A stretch of 64,000 nucleotides of DNA from Rhizobium leguminosarum (lineage in GTDB: Bacteria; Pseudomonadota; Alphaproteobacteria; Rhizobiales; Rhizobiaceae), in assembly GCF_001652265.1 (NCBI RefSeq), contig NZ_LWBS01000109.1:248001-312000 (forward strand). The letters run 5' to 3'. The translations under genes and the position numbers were made by a program. The notes beneath the pieces were generated by a model. That model did no database searches, had not been told where the DNA came from, and was given only the letters and a program-made list of their open reading frames with translations. Positions 26,901-35,092 of this stretch are shown here, one piece after another. Numbering within the stretch: the first letter of the stretch is position 1; the number at the start of each line of letters is the position of its first letter.

Positions 26901-29415
26901 GCAGATCGTCGGAAAATTCCGGCTTGATGCCGATCGAAGCGCCCTGGTTCTTCACCGGAATGGTCAAGGAGCGCTCGATGGCGCGGCCACCCGCCTCCTG
27001 CATGCGCATATAGACGGTGGCGTTGAGCAACTGTGTCGTTGCCGGCAGGTCGCTGATGGTCAGGTCGGTCGAGGCTTCGCCGTTCTCGTCGAGTTCCGGC
27101 AGGCCGTCGATCGGCAGGCGCGAATCCTCGCTCGCTTCTTCGTCGGCGAGGCCGAAGAGGAAGCCCTTGTAGGCCGCACTCTCGCGCGTCGGCTTGACGA
27201 CGACGTCGCCTTCGAGCGTCAGGCCGGCGGCCGGGGCGCCGTAGAGATATTTGCCCGAAACCGTAATCGTCGCTGGCGTGTCCGGACCGACTTCCTTGGC
27301 CTCGGTCTTGATCTCCATGTCGGTGCGATCGGGAACGAAATCGTCGACGAGGAAACTCTTGGTGGCGATCGCGCTGCCTTTGGGATCGGTATAGATGTTC
27401 ATCGTCCAGGTGCCGCGCATGGCGTTTTCCTGGGTCGGGAAATCGATGGTATAGCCGCCGAGATTGCTGGTCTGGCTGACGATCCGCCGGTCTTCGACAC
27501 CATCGGGACGGCTGAAGATGAAGGTGAGCGGCAGGTTGTCGATGGCATTGCCATCAGTGTCGCGGGCAAGTGCCTGGGCATGCACCGTTTCGCCGGCGCG
27601 GTAGATGCCGCGTTCGGTAAACGTCAGCACGTCGATCGCGCCGGGTGCGGCACGGCCCGTCACGCCTCGGTCGGAGAGGTCGAAGCCGGCGCGCGTCATG
27701 TCGAGGAAGACATAGTCCGAGGTGCCGTTTTTGGCGGTGATGACGGCCGGCGTCAGCGCCGCCGTGCCGCGGATCAGGCCGGCGGTGAAGGTGGCGCGGC
27801 CATTTTCGTCGGTGGTGGCGGTGCCGAGCACTTCGTTGTTCTTGGCGAGCAGCTGCAGTTCGACGCCGGCGATCGGCTTTGCCGAGGCGAGCGAGCGAGT
27901 GAAGACGTTGAGCCCGTCCGTGCCGGCATAGGTGGTGACACCGATATCGGAGACCAGGAACCATTGCGTCGCCTGCGAATCCCAGTCCTGCGCGGGGCCG
28001 TTTGCCGCCGTTGCGGTCATCACGTAAATGCCGGGCTTGCGCTCGGGCAGCGCCTCATCGACCGGAAAACTGGTGACGATGTCCTTGTTGAGCTCGTTGG
28101 CGATCTCGATCGAGCCCTGCCAGACGAGTTCGCCGCTCTGGTCCTCAATGTTCTGGGCGCTGTAGCCGTCGAGCTGGGTCAGGAACTGCGAATTGGTCAG
28201 CAGCGGCGCGATGGCGCGATCGCCGATGCGGTAGAGTTTGAGGTTCGCCGACGTCATGTTGACGGAAACGATCGGGATGCCGCGGCGCGCCGTCGAGGGC
28301 AGCACGAAGCTGTCACCGGTGAAACGTACCATCTGGCTGCGGTCCTTGATGTAGACGTCGACGCTGACAGGCGCTTCCAGAACTTCATCGACGGCGGATG
28401 GCAGGCCGGTCCGGAAGGCGATCTTGTAGGTCTCGCCATGCGTCAGCCCCTCGACGCAGATCTGCTTGTCCTTGGTTTCGAGCGCCTTCGGTGCTTCGCC
28501 GTTCAGCGTCACGAAGGGCGTGTAGTCGGTGGTTTTGACCAGCGCCTCGGAGAAGGTGACGCAGGCACGCGGCGTGGCGCTGTCGGCATCGACAGTGTGT
28601 TCGGTGATGCGGAAGCCCTGCGTCGATTTCAGCTGCAGGTAGGCGGCCTGCACATCCTTGGCGCCGACAAGCGCCAGGCTCGCCTTATAGGCGTCGAGCG
28701 CCGGGCGGTAGTTGGCATTCCGCTCCAGCGCAGTGGCGAGCACGGCCAAGGCCTCGGCGCGTTTGGCGGTGGTGCGCGTCAGCTCGTAGCCGTTCAGCGC
28801 GTCGAGCACGGCCTGGCCGGTCGTGTTGCTTTCGGCGCTGCCAAGCGACGCTGCGGCGCGGGCGGTTTCGAGCCAGAGATCGGCATCGTCCGGCGTGATC
28901 GACAGCGCACCGTGGAAGGACTTCAGCGCGTCGGCCAGGTTGTTGGCAGTGAGGTCGATGCGGGCATTGGCCGTCAGGCTGTCGACGCCCTGGCCCTGCT
29001 GGTCGTCAGCGAGTTCGAGATTGTCCTTGAAATCATGGGCCTGCTGGATGAGGTCGCTGCTCAGGAAGGTGAGGCGCGGCGCAGCCCCGATATCCGGCTC
29101 CTGCTGGCCGGCCGTTTCGACGATCTTGCCGGCGATGGCGCCGGGGAAGGCGTTCATCGTCTTGAAATCGGATTTCAGGAAGCACCATTTCACCTTGGGA
29201 TTGTAGGTGAAGGCCTTGCAGCTCTTGTCGCCGATGCAGGAGGTTTTGCACTGATCGAGCGAGACGTTCTGTTCGGTGCGAAGATCGAAGCCGAAGAAAT
29301 CGGCGTCCTTGATCGTCTGGATGTCGCGCTTGGTGTCCGCAGCAACGGCGGGAAAGCTGATGGCGATCGTGGAAAATGCGATTGTCGCGAAAGCGAAGAA
29401 CGAGCGCACGGACAT
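23950..29415 (-). CDS. Bacterial alpha-2-macroglobulin with an N-terminal PAN domain
   Basis: This 1821-residue secreted protein is thought to trap foreign proteases in the periplasm. A signal peptide (about residues 1-26, ending AVAA) is followed by a cysteine-rich PAN/Apple-like domain (about 35-95), helical TPR-like repeats (about 140-260), an Ig-like segment and the macroglobulin MG domains. The thioester motif GCAEQ is intact, with Cys at residue 1371, so it can covalently capture a protease; many bacterial relatives have lost this Cys. It is transcribed with pbpC, suggesting protection of the cell envelope when peptidoglycan is damaged. Confidence 0.93.
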   Translation of the reverse strand: MSVRSFFAFATIAFSTIAISFPAVAADTKRDIQTIKDADFFGFDLRTEQNVSLDQCKTSCIGDKSCKAFTYNPKVKWCFLKSDFKTMNAFPGAIAGKIVETAGQQEPDIGAAPRLTFLSSDLIQQAHDFKDNLELADDQQGQGVDSLTANARIDLTANNLADALKSFHGALSITPDDADLWLETARAAASLGSAESNTTGQAVLDALNGYELTRTTAKRAEALAVLATALERNANYRPALDAYKASLALVGAKDVQAAYLQLKSTQGFRITEHTVDADSATPRACVTFSEALVKTTDYTPFVTLNGEAPKALETKDKQICVEGLTHGETYKIAFRTGLPSAVDEVLEAPVSVDVYIKDRSQMVRFTGDSFVLPSTARRGIPIVSVNMTSANLKLYRIGDRAIAPLLTNSQFLTQLDGYSAQNIEDQSGELVWQGSIEIANELNKDIVTSFPVDEALPERKPGIYVMTATAANGPAQDWDSQATQWFLVSDIGVTTYAGTDGLNVFTRSLASAKPIAGVELQLLAKNNEVLGTATTDENGRATFTAGLIRGTAALTPAVITAKNGTSDYVFLDMTRAGFDLSDRGVTGRAAPGAIDVLTFTERGIYRAGETVHAQALARDTDGNAIDNLPLTFIFSRPDGVEDRRIVSQTSNLGGYTIDFPTQENAMRGTWTMNIYTDPKGSAIATKSFLVDDFVPDRTDMEIKTEAKEVGPDTPATITVSGKYLYGAPAAGLTLEGDVVVKPTRESAAYKGFLFGLADEEASEDSRLPIDGLPELDENGEASTDLTISDLPATTQLLNATVYMRMQEAGGRAIERSLTIPVKNQGASIGIKPEFSDDLPENAIANFTVISVKADGQKQETKGLRWKFYSLNREYQWYREGTAWKYEPVYTAEQVSNGSVDATMDGGKISVPVTWGRYRLEVESADADGPTSSVEFDAGWFVTSTSTETPDGLEIALDKDSYKIGETAKLKVTSRYGGELMVTAGTEKLVAVQNATIGETGGEVDIPVTSDWGAGAYVTATLFRPGDAQDSHMPMRSIGIKWLKVDPEQRALQVTLATPEKMLPRGPLNIGLQVVGAGANEDAYVTVAAVDVGILNLTRYEPPNPEDWYFGQRQLGLEIRDLYGRLIDGSLGATGKLRTGGDGGAVALQASPPTQKLVAFFSGPVKLDAEGKANVSFDIPQFNGTARVMAVAWSKSGVGHGVKDVIIRDPVVVTASLPKFLAPGDKANLRLDIANTDAPAGDYKLQLTGNDAVGIEEATASQTIRLEAGAKSELTLSLIGKQPGAGSVSINLSDALGLSLDQTLDVPVRPASLPITERRVLALKPGAKLTVDKNLLADSVLPGASISVNVTRSAAFDIPALLMTLDRYPFGCAEQTTSRALPLLYLAEVAKQAGMENDDDVKKRVQDAIYRVLSYQASAGSFGLWGPDSGDVWLDSYVTDFLTRAREMKYDVPERAFVQALENLQNTLSYTTDIKGQGDQIAYAVYVLARNKKAAISDLRYYADTMINDFPTPLAKAHIAAALALYGDAQRSKTIFLDALQMSEQSMVSRVNLSRTDYGTILRDGAAILALAAESRPVPPVIPELAKAVTKEWGRSKYKSTQEEAWMLLAARAIQGGDDGLKVDVNGAPHTGAYMAKMTGDALSDHPLTLTNQTGDAVSAVVTTVAAPTVPLPAGGDGFTIERTYYTLDGEEANVSEAKQNERYVVVIHVRETNAWPSRIVITDLLPAGFEIDNPNLVDSAQMTNFDWIGEISAAHTEFRYDRFVAAFNRAEGDEREFNVAYVVRAVTPGTYDHPAANVEDMYRPELSARTATGKMEVVTAQ

Positions 29416-29613
29416 AGGTTCCCCCCGGAAATGCTGGCTCTGACCGGCGGCACTCTCCTCACTCCTCGCGAGATTGTCAACTCAAGTTGAGCGCTGTTTC
29501 ATGTTCGCACAGGCGCTTTCGTCTGGCTGTCACATCGGCGTGAGTGACCGCCTTGTGATTTGCGACTTTTGCAAGGATGAGCAAGGATTTGGACCATCGC
29601 AGGAGGTAGCGCC

Positions 29614-30318
29614 ATGTCCACGTCTTCCCACCGCAGGAGCCTTGCCGCGCTCCTTGCCGCCACCATTTTCTCGCTCGGCGTGTGTGCCGCGGGCGCGGGC
29701 GAGGATGCCGTCGTCATCCCGCCGCCGGCCGTTGACGAGGCCGCCGGGCCAGGCACCGAGACGGCGATTTTCGCCGGCGGCTGTTTCTGGGGCGTCCAGG
29801 GCGTCTTCCAGCACGTGAAGGGCGTTGAGAGCGCCGTCTCCGGTTATGCCGGCGGCGACGCCAAAACGGCGCAGTACGAAACCGTCAGCGCCGGCTCGAC
29901 AGGGCACGCCGAATCCGTGCAGGTGAAGTTCGATCCGAAGCAGGTGAGCTACGGCAAGTTGCTGCAGATCTTCTTCTCGGTGGCGCACAATCCGACGCAG
30001 CTGAATTTCCAGGGTCCGGACCGGGGAACGCAGTACCGTTCGGCGCTGTTCGTCTCGGATCCGCAACAGCGCAAGGTCGCCGAGAGCTATATCAGCCAGC
30101 TCGACAAGGCGCATGTCTTCTCACAGCCGATCGTCACCAAGGTCTCTGAAACCACCGGCTTCTACCCAGCCGAGGCCTATCATCAGGATTTCCTGACGCT
30201 CAATCCGACCTATCCCTATATCGTCTACAACGACTTGCCGAAAATCGAGAACTTGAAGTCGCTGTTTCCGGCCGACTACCGCGGCAAACCGGTCCTCGTG
30301 CTGAAGGCCAAGGGCTGA
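29614..30318 (+). CDS. msrA: Exported peptide methionine sulfoxide reductase A
   Basis: MsrA reduces methionine-S-sulfoxide in proteins. The catalytic motif GGCFWG has Cys at residue 56, and GYAGG, the GHAESVQV stretch and the C-terminal YHQDFL are present. Unlike the cytosolic enzyme, this 234-residue form has a signal peptide (about residues 1-27, RRSLAALLAATIFSLGV, cleaved near AGA), so it should act in the periplasm. AGGAGG lies 9 bp before the ATG. It is divergent from the alpha-2-macroglobulin gene across 198 bp. Confidence 0.93.
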   Translation: MSTSSHRRSLAALLAATIFSLGVCAAGAGEDAVVIPPPAVDEAAGPGTETAIFAGGCFWGVQGVFQHVKGVESAVSGYAGGDAKTAQYETVSAGSTGHAESVQVKFDPKQVSYGKLLQIFFSVAHNPTQLNFQGPDRGTQYRSALFVSDPQQRKVAESYISQLDKAHVFSQPIVTKVSETTGFYPAEAYHQDFLTLNPTYPYIVYNDLPKIENLKSLFPADYRGKPVLVLKAKG

Positions 30319-30343
30319 TTAATCCTGCCCGTCGTGCGTTATC

Positions 30344-30369
30344 AAGGCGGCCATGGTGCCGCCTTTTTT
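30344..30369 (+). terminator. Rho-independent terminator of msrA
   Basis: AAGGCGGC (30344-30351) and GCCGCCTT (30358-30365) form a perfect stem with a 6-base loop, followed by a T run to 30369. It lies 26 bp after the msrA stop. Confidence 0.85.
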
Positions 30370-30443
30370 GCTTCAGCTTTCGGCATTTTAAGAATTCATC
30401 AACGTTAACAATATCTTAAATACAAAAAATGGCGTTCCACCGC

Positions 30444-30468
30444 GGAACATATCGTTGAGTTGCCCGTT
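30444..30468 (+). promoter_or_regulatory. EcfG-type general stress promoter of the response regulator gene
   Basis: GGAAC (30444-30448) and CGTT (30465-30468) are separated by 16 bp, an exact fit to the EcfG/RpoE2 consensus. It would start transcription about 73 bp before the ATG at 30549. Confidence 0.7.
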
Positions 30469-30548
30469 ACCACCGTGAGTTTCGCGTGGGATAGGCTGCC
30501 GGAGCGGATCCCTCTTTAGAAGTATGGGCGTAACCAAGGGGACGTATC

Positions 30549-30989
30549 ATGGCCACCAATGTCGTGCGGCGCTGGCAACGAGATGATCTGATGAAACAGA
30601 GAGTATTGATCGTCGAAGATGAATTCCTGATCGCGCTCGATCTCGAGGCGACGGTGGAAGGCATGGGCATGCAGGTCGCAGGCCTTGCGAATGATCGCGA
30701 ACAGGCGCTGCGGCTGGCGCCGCTTGCCGATATCGCTTTCGTCGACGTCAATCTCGCCGACGGCCCGACCGGGCCTGAGATCGGCCGACAGCTGGCGCAG
30801 GAGCATGGCATTGCCGTCGTCTTCATGACCGGCAATCCCGAAGTGGTCGCCGATGGCGTCAAGGGAGCGGTCGGCGTGGTCCAGAAGCCGGTCATGCCTT
30901 CGGTTGTCGAGCAGCTGGTGAAATATCTTGCCGCGCGCCGTGTCGGCATGTTCGCGGTCGTGCCCGCACAGATGACGATCTTTGCCTGA
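30549..30989 (+). CDS. Single-domain response regulator
   Basis: This 146-residue protein is a lone receiver domain. It has the acidic pocket (VEDE), the phospho-acceptor Asp66 in AFVDVNL, the switch Thr in VVFMTGN, and Lys in VVQKPV. There is no output domain, so it should act by protein contact or as a phosphate sink. The ATG at 30549 has AAGGGG upstream; an ATG at 30591 is possible and would begin MKQRVLIVEDE. No kinase is adjacent; a hybrid kinase with the same promoter class lies at 53720-55648. Confidence 0.88.
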   Translation: MATNVVRRWQRDDLMKQRVLIVEDEFLIALDLEATVEGMGMQVAGLANDREQALRLAPLADIAFVDVNLADGPTGPEIGRQLAQEHGIAVVFMTGNPEVVADGVKGAVGVVQKPVMPSVVEQLVKYLAARRVGMFAVVPAQMTIFA

Positions 30990-31016
30990 TCTGCCGGCTT
31001 TATCTGAAAGGCCTGA

Positions 31017-31721
31017 TTAGCCTGATATGGCTGCGAGCTGCGGCGGATGGCCGGCCTTTTCGGCCTCCGGCCTGCCATAGGCCTTGAGAAAGGTACGCAC
31101 GGCGTTGCGCGCCGCCTTTTCCAGTTCTTCGTCGGTGGGTGTGGCGCCGAGAAGGATCATCATCTGCAGGTCGGCATTGCCGAGCGCCACGAATTGCCGG
31201 GCGGCGACGTCGAAATCGTCGATGACGAGCGCTTGCTTGTGGGCAAGCCGCGCAAAAAGTGCGGAAAGTGCCGTGGTCAGCTTGCCCGGCCCCTGCTGGC
31301 GCCAGCTTTCGAAGAGGTGCGGATATCGCTCGCCTTCCGTCTGCACCAGCTTGCGCAGGAATTTTCCGTCGTGGTTGCAGATGCAGTTCTTGTTGAGGCG
31401 CACGGCGAAGGCCGTCAGTTCGTCCTCCAGATTGTCGGCACGATCAGGAAAGGTCGACAGCACGGAGAAGAGCATGGCATTGGCGCGGTTCATGACGTCC
31501 TCGACGACGGCGACGAACAGCGTTTCCTTCTCGCGGTAGTGATTGTAGATCGTCTGCCGCGAGACACAGGCGACGGCGGCGATCTCGTCGATGCTGGCGC
31601 CGGCAAAACCCTGGCGGCAGAATACATCGGCCGCGGCATCGAGGATCGACATGCGCTTGGCGCATTGTCCGCGCTGCGTATGCCCCGTCATCCGGACTGC
31701 CGGTGTCATGCGATCTTTCAT
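31017..31721 (-). CDS. TetR-family transcriptional regulator
   Basis: This protein of about 234 residues has a TetR HTH (SILDAAADVFCRQGFAGASIDEIAAVACVSRQTIYNHYREKETLF) and a C-terminal ligand domain of the AefR/AcrR type. The ATG at 31721 is preferred over one at 31757, because the latter would place the start inside the inverted repeat TAGAC-N6-GTCTA. It is divergent from the Bcr/CflA efflux gene, so it is the likely repressor of that pump. Confidence 0.85.
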   Translation of the reverse strand: MKDRMTPAVRMTGHTQRGQCAKRMSILDAAADVFCRQGFAGASIDEIAAVACVSRQTIYNHYREKETLFVAVVEDVMNRANAMLFSVLSTFPDRADNLEDELTAFAVRLNKNCICNHDGKFLRKLVQTEGERYPHLFESWRQQGPGKLTTALSALFARLAHKQALVIDDFDVAARQFVALGNADLQMMILLGATPTDEELEKAARNAVRTFLKAYGRPEAEKAGHPPQLAAISG

Positions 31722-31750
31722 GAGAGCGAAGATAAGACGTCTTGACGTTT

Positions 31751-31766
31751 TAGACAATGGCGTCTA
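31751..31766. promoter_or_regulatory. Candidate TetR operator
   Basis: TAGAC-N6-GTCTA is an inverted repeat 30 bp before the TetR start. A second GACGTC palindrome lies at about 31734-31741. Placement suits autorepression. Confidence 0.45.
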
Positions 31767-31872
31767 GTTTTACATCTGTGTCCAAATTTGTTGACACTCC
31801 TGGTTCCGCCGCTGAAGATATGAGCTCCCAACTTCGTCTTCGCGCGAACGATCATCATTGAACCCGCGCATC

Positions 31873-31975
31873 GGGCCGAAAATCGGAACCGATTTTCGGA
31901 AAGCACGATGCGAGATTGAATGTGTTGGAGCGTCATTTGTGCGTCCGAGAGGACGCACGGCGCTCTCAGAGCAAT
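31873..31975. repeat. Rhizobial intergenic repeat, copy 1
   Basis: It begins with the hairpin CCGAAAATCGG-AA-CCGATTTTCGG, then GCACGATGCGAG, and ends with the hairpin GTGCGTCC-GAGA-GGACGCAC next to GCGCTCT. It is the same element, in reverse orientation, as 47784-47888. It lies between the TetR gene and the efflux gene. Confidence 0.65.
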
Positions 31976-32029
31976 GCGGCGGAGCGACAATCCGGTACCT
32001 CCGCTGCGCTTTTATGAAAGATCACCATT

Positions 32030-33229
32030 ATGACGGCTCCCTTCTTTCGCATTGCCCTCATTCTCGGCCTTCTGTCGGCCATCGGGCCTTTCGCCATCGA
32101 CATGTATCTGCCCGCGCTGCCGTCCATCGGCCAGGACCTGCATGCCGATAACAACGTCACCCAGCTTACCCTTCTTGCTTTCTTCATCTCCTTTGCGCTC
32201 GCCCAGCTCGTCTACGGTCCGCTGTCGGATATGTGGGGCCGCAAGCTGCCGCTCTATCTCGGCATCGGCCTCTTCGCCGTGGCCTCGATCGGCTGTGCGC
32301 TGGCGACCGACATCGAAACGCTGATTGCCTTCCGTTTCGTTCAGGGTATCGGCGGGGCCGCCGGCATGGTCATTCCGCGCGCCATCGTTCGCGACATGCA
32401 TACCGGCGTACAGGCCGCGCGCCTGATGTCGCTGCTGATGCTGGTCTTCTCGATCTCGCCGATCCTGGCGCCGCTGACAGGCAGCGCCGTCATCGAGTTC
32501 TACGGCTGGCGCGGCGTATTCTGGGCCGTGACGATCGCCGCCTTCATCGGCCTCGTCCTGCTCGCCACCCAGCTTGACGAAACCCGTTCGGCGAACGAAC
32601 GCAGCGGCAGCGGTCTGAGCAGCGCCATGGCGGCTTACCGCCTTCTGCTGACCGACCGCAATTTCCTGACGCTGACTTTCATCGGCGGCCTCGGCATTTC
32701 GAGCTTCCTCGTCTATCTCGCCAACTCGCCCTTCGTGCTGATCCAGCATTACGGGCTGACGCCGACGCAATACAGCTTCGCCTTCTCGATCAACGCCGTG
32801 TCCTTCTTCGCGGTATCGCAGGCCACGGGCTGGCTCGGCGAGCGTTTCGGCCTGGTGCGCGTCATGCGGATTGCGGTCAGCGCTTATGCGCTTGCGATGG
32901 TCGTGATGGCGGTGGTGATGGCGTCTGGCTTCAACCAGCTGCCTGTCCTGGCGACCTTCCTGTTCATCGGCTACGGCTTCCTCGGCCTCGTCATCCCGAC
33001 AAGCGCAGTGCTTGCGCTTGAGGATCACGGCGAGATCGCCGGTACCGCCTCGTCGCTGATGGGGACGCTGCATTTCGTGATCGCCGCCGTCGCCATGGTC
33101 ATATCGAGCGTCTTCTTCGACGGCACAGCCGTTCCGATGGCCGCCGGCATTGCGCTCTGCGCCTTCTCAGCCTTCGCGCTGACCCAGGCAACGATCGGCC
33201 GCCGCGCCGCCGTCGCCGCTGCCGAATGA
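32030..33229 (+). CDS. Bcr/CflA-family drug efflux MFS transporter
   Basis: This 399-residue inner-membrane protein has twelve predicted membrane segments. It carries the Bcr/CflA signature AIDMYLPALPSIGQDL near residue 23, the loop YGPLSDMWGRKLPLY, and FVQGIGGAAGMVIPRAIVRD in segment 4. Family members export drugs, sulfonamides or small peptides by proton antiport. The divergent TetR gene is its probable regulator. A strong hairpin follows at 33241-33265. Confidence 0.92.
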   Translation: MTAPFFRIALILGLLSAIGPFAIDMYLPALPSIGQDLHADNNVTQLTLLAFFISFALAQLVYGPLSDMWGRKLPLYLGIGLFAVASIGCALATDIETLIAFRFVQGIGGAAGMVIPRAIVRDMHTGVQAARLMSLLMLVFSISPILAPLTGSAVIEFYGWRGVFWAVTIAAFIGLVLLATQLDETRSANERSGSGLSSAMAAYRLLLTDRNFLTLTFIGGLGISSFLVYLANSPFVLIQHYGLTPTQYSFAFSINAVSFFAVSQATGWLGERFGLVRVMRIAVSAYALAMVVMAVVMASGFNQLPVLATFLFIGYGFLGLVIPTSAVLALEDHGEIAGTASSLMGTLHFVIAAVAMVISSVFFDGTAVPMAAGIALCAFSAFALTQATIGRRAAVAAAE

Positions 33230-33240
33230 TCTGAAGACTG

Positions 33241-33265
33241 GTCGCACCCGGTGTCCGGGTGCGAC
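33241..33265 (+). terminator. Hairpin terminator candidate
   Basis: GTCGCACCCGG, a TGT loop and CCGGGTGCGAC form a perfect 11-bp stem 11 bp after the efflux gene. No T run follows. Confidence 0.55.
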
Positions 33266-33371
33266 CTGATGATCCGTTCGCGGCCCCCCGAGAAAATGCA
33301 ACGCGCAATTGATTATCGGCAGGCCGCGCTATCTACGCCATGACGAAGCATGGTCATACCGGAGGATACGC

Positions 33372-34664
33372 ATGGTCGACGAGAAACGGCTGATCTCGAA
33401 AATCACCTGGAAGCTGATGCCCTTTCTCGGCATCCTTTATCTCATCGCCTATATCGACCGGCAGAACGTCAGCTTCGCCAAGCTGCAGATGGTCGTTGCC
33501 CTCGCAATGAGCGAATATGCCTATGGTCTCGGCGCTTCGCTGTTCTTCATCGGCTATTTTCTCTTCGAGGTGCCGAGCAACCTCTTCCTCGACAGGCTCG
33601 GCGCCCGTGTCTGGTTCGCCCGCATTCTGGTCTCCTGGGGCATCGTCACCATCGCGCTCGCCTTCACGCAGAACGCGACGATGTTCTATATCCTGCGCTT
33701 CCTGCTCGGTGTCTGCGAAGCCGGCTTCTTTCCTGGCGTCCTCTATCTGCTGACGCTGTGGTTTCCCTCCGCCTATCGCGGCAGGATGGTCGGACTGTTC
33801 ATGATCTTCAGTGCCATCGCCAATGCCGTCGGTGCGCCGCTCGGCGGCGTACTGCTCGATCTCGACGGTCTCTACGGCTTTGCCGGCTGGGAGTGGGTCT
33901 TCCTGGCGACCGGTGTTCCGGCTGTGATCGCCGGCATCGTCACCTTCTTCTATCTTCCCGGCCGGCCTGAAAGTGCAAGCTTTCTGAGCAGCGAGGAGAA
34001 GGACTGGCTCGAACGCAGGCTCACCTCTGAAAATGCCGGCATGGGCGAGAATGCCGGAAACGGCTTCAAGGCGCTCATCGACCCGCGCGTCCTGCTGATG
34101 GCGCTCTGCTATGTCGCCTTTCCGCTTTCGGCCTATGGGCTGAGCTATTGGCTGCCGACGATCGTCAAGGCTTTCGGCGTCAGCAACACGGTGAACGGGT
34201 TCCTCAACATCATTCCCTGGGTGCTGGTCGCAATCGCGCTTTATGCCGTTCCCGCCATGGCCGACAAGGCGCAATCGAAGACGCCCTATATCGTCATTCC
34301 CGCTGTCATCGGCGCCGCCTGCCTGCTGCTCTCGGCGCTGATCCCGAACCACACTTTGCAATTCGCCTTCCTCTGCGTCGCCGCTGCCGGGATCTTCGCG
34401 CCCCAGCCGGTGTTCTGGAGCCTGCCCTCCCGTTTCCTCAAGGGCGCGGGGGCTGCGGCGGGCCTTGCCGCCATCAATTCGGTCGGAAATCTGGGCGGCT
34501 TCGTCGCCCAGAACGTCGTGCCCTGGATCAAGGATGAGAGCGGCAGCACGATCGCGCCGATGTTCTTTCTGTCGGCCTGCCTTGCGGTCGGCGCCCTGCT
34601 GGTCTTCGTCGTCACGCGTCAGCTGTCGCACAGGGAGCATCCGGCGGCTCCAAGCCGGGTTTAG
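33372..34664 (+). CDS. MFS transporter, anion:cation symporter (ACS) family
   Basis: This 430-residue, twelve-helix transporter starts MVDEKRLISKITWKLMPFLG and has YIDRQNVSFAK, typical of ACS-family carriers for tartrate, galactonate, phthalate and similar organic anions. The ATG at 33372 is chosen because GGAGGA lies 5 bp upstream; an open extension to 33309 has no family match. It stands alone in its orientation before a 428-bp gap, so its substrate cannot be inferred from neighbours. Confidence 0.88.
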   Translation: MVDEKRLISKITWKLMPFLGILYLIAYIDRQNVSFAKLQMVVALAMSEYAYGLGASLFFIGYFLFEVPSNLFLDRLGARVWFARILVSWGIVTIALAFTQNATMFYILRFLLGVCEAGFFPGVLYLLTLWFPSAYRGRMVGLFMIFSAIANAVGAPLGGVLLDLDGLYGFAGWEWVFLATGVPAVIAGIVTFFYLPGRPESASFLSSEEKDWLERRLTSENAGMGENAGNGFKALIDPRVLLMALCYVAFPLSAYGLSYWLPTIVKAFGVSNTVNGFLNIIPWVLVAIALYAVPAMADKAQSKTPYIVIPAVIGAACLLLSALIPNHTLQFAFLCVAAAGIFAPQPVFWSLPSRFLKGAGAAAGLAAINSVGNLGGFVAQNVVPWIKDESGSTIAPMFFLSACLAVGALLVFVVTRQLSHREHPAAPSRV

Positions 34665-35092
34665 GCCGACAATGTTCCGTCATGGATACTCTCTTGCTCA
34701 GTTGCCCGGATTCGTCGGTTGACTATTCAATGATTTCGTCCTGGAAAGCGCAAAGCAGTCTGCCAACATATCATCCGGTGGTTGCGCATCGCCGCCGCGG
34801 AAAAAATGTTTCGATGCAACATCAATAGCTTGTCGTTTAACTATCGGATTCATTAGCACAACCCGGTACAGCCGTAACGTCCGATACCTCCAATCCGAAC
34901 AGCGTTCTCAGCTTCGATGGGCAGTGTCCCCGCAGGTTCTATCCGGCCTGTGTTGCCTTTTTGGCAATTCATATAGCGAATAATTGTTCTTTATTAGAAC
35001 GCCAAAATTCCCCATCCTCCCCAGGCACTCGGCAAATGAGCTTCGGTACACGACGATAAAGTCGGACCGGGGGAACAAATAGGGGAACTATT
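34665..35092. other. Gene-free control region upstream of the ABC/FAD/CoA operon
   Basis: These 428 bp contain no supported gene. The 3' part is A+T-rich (ATTCATATAGCGAATAATTG at about 34967) and carries the TTGCC-N5-GGCAA palindrome. It must hold the promoter of the long operon that starts at 35093. Confidence 0.7.
34953..34967. promoter_or_regulatory. LysR-type operator, site 1
   Basis: TTGCC-TTTTT-GGCAA is a perfect palindrome containing T-N11-A, the LysR-type binding core. It lies 126 bp before the substrate-binding protein gene. A copy differing at one position precedes the ferredoxin gene at 44782-44796. Confidence 0.7.

Noticed and set aside
27580..29490. A 636-codon open frame on the plus strand opposite the alpha-2-macroglobulin gene
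   Set aside because: It is antisense to a gene with clear domains; long antisense frames are expected at this GC content, and its sequence has no recognisable domain.
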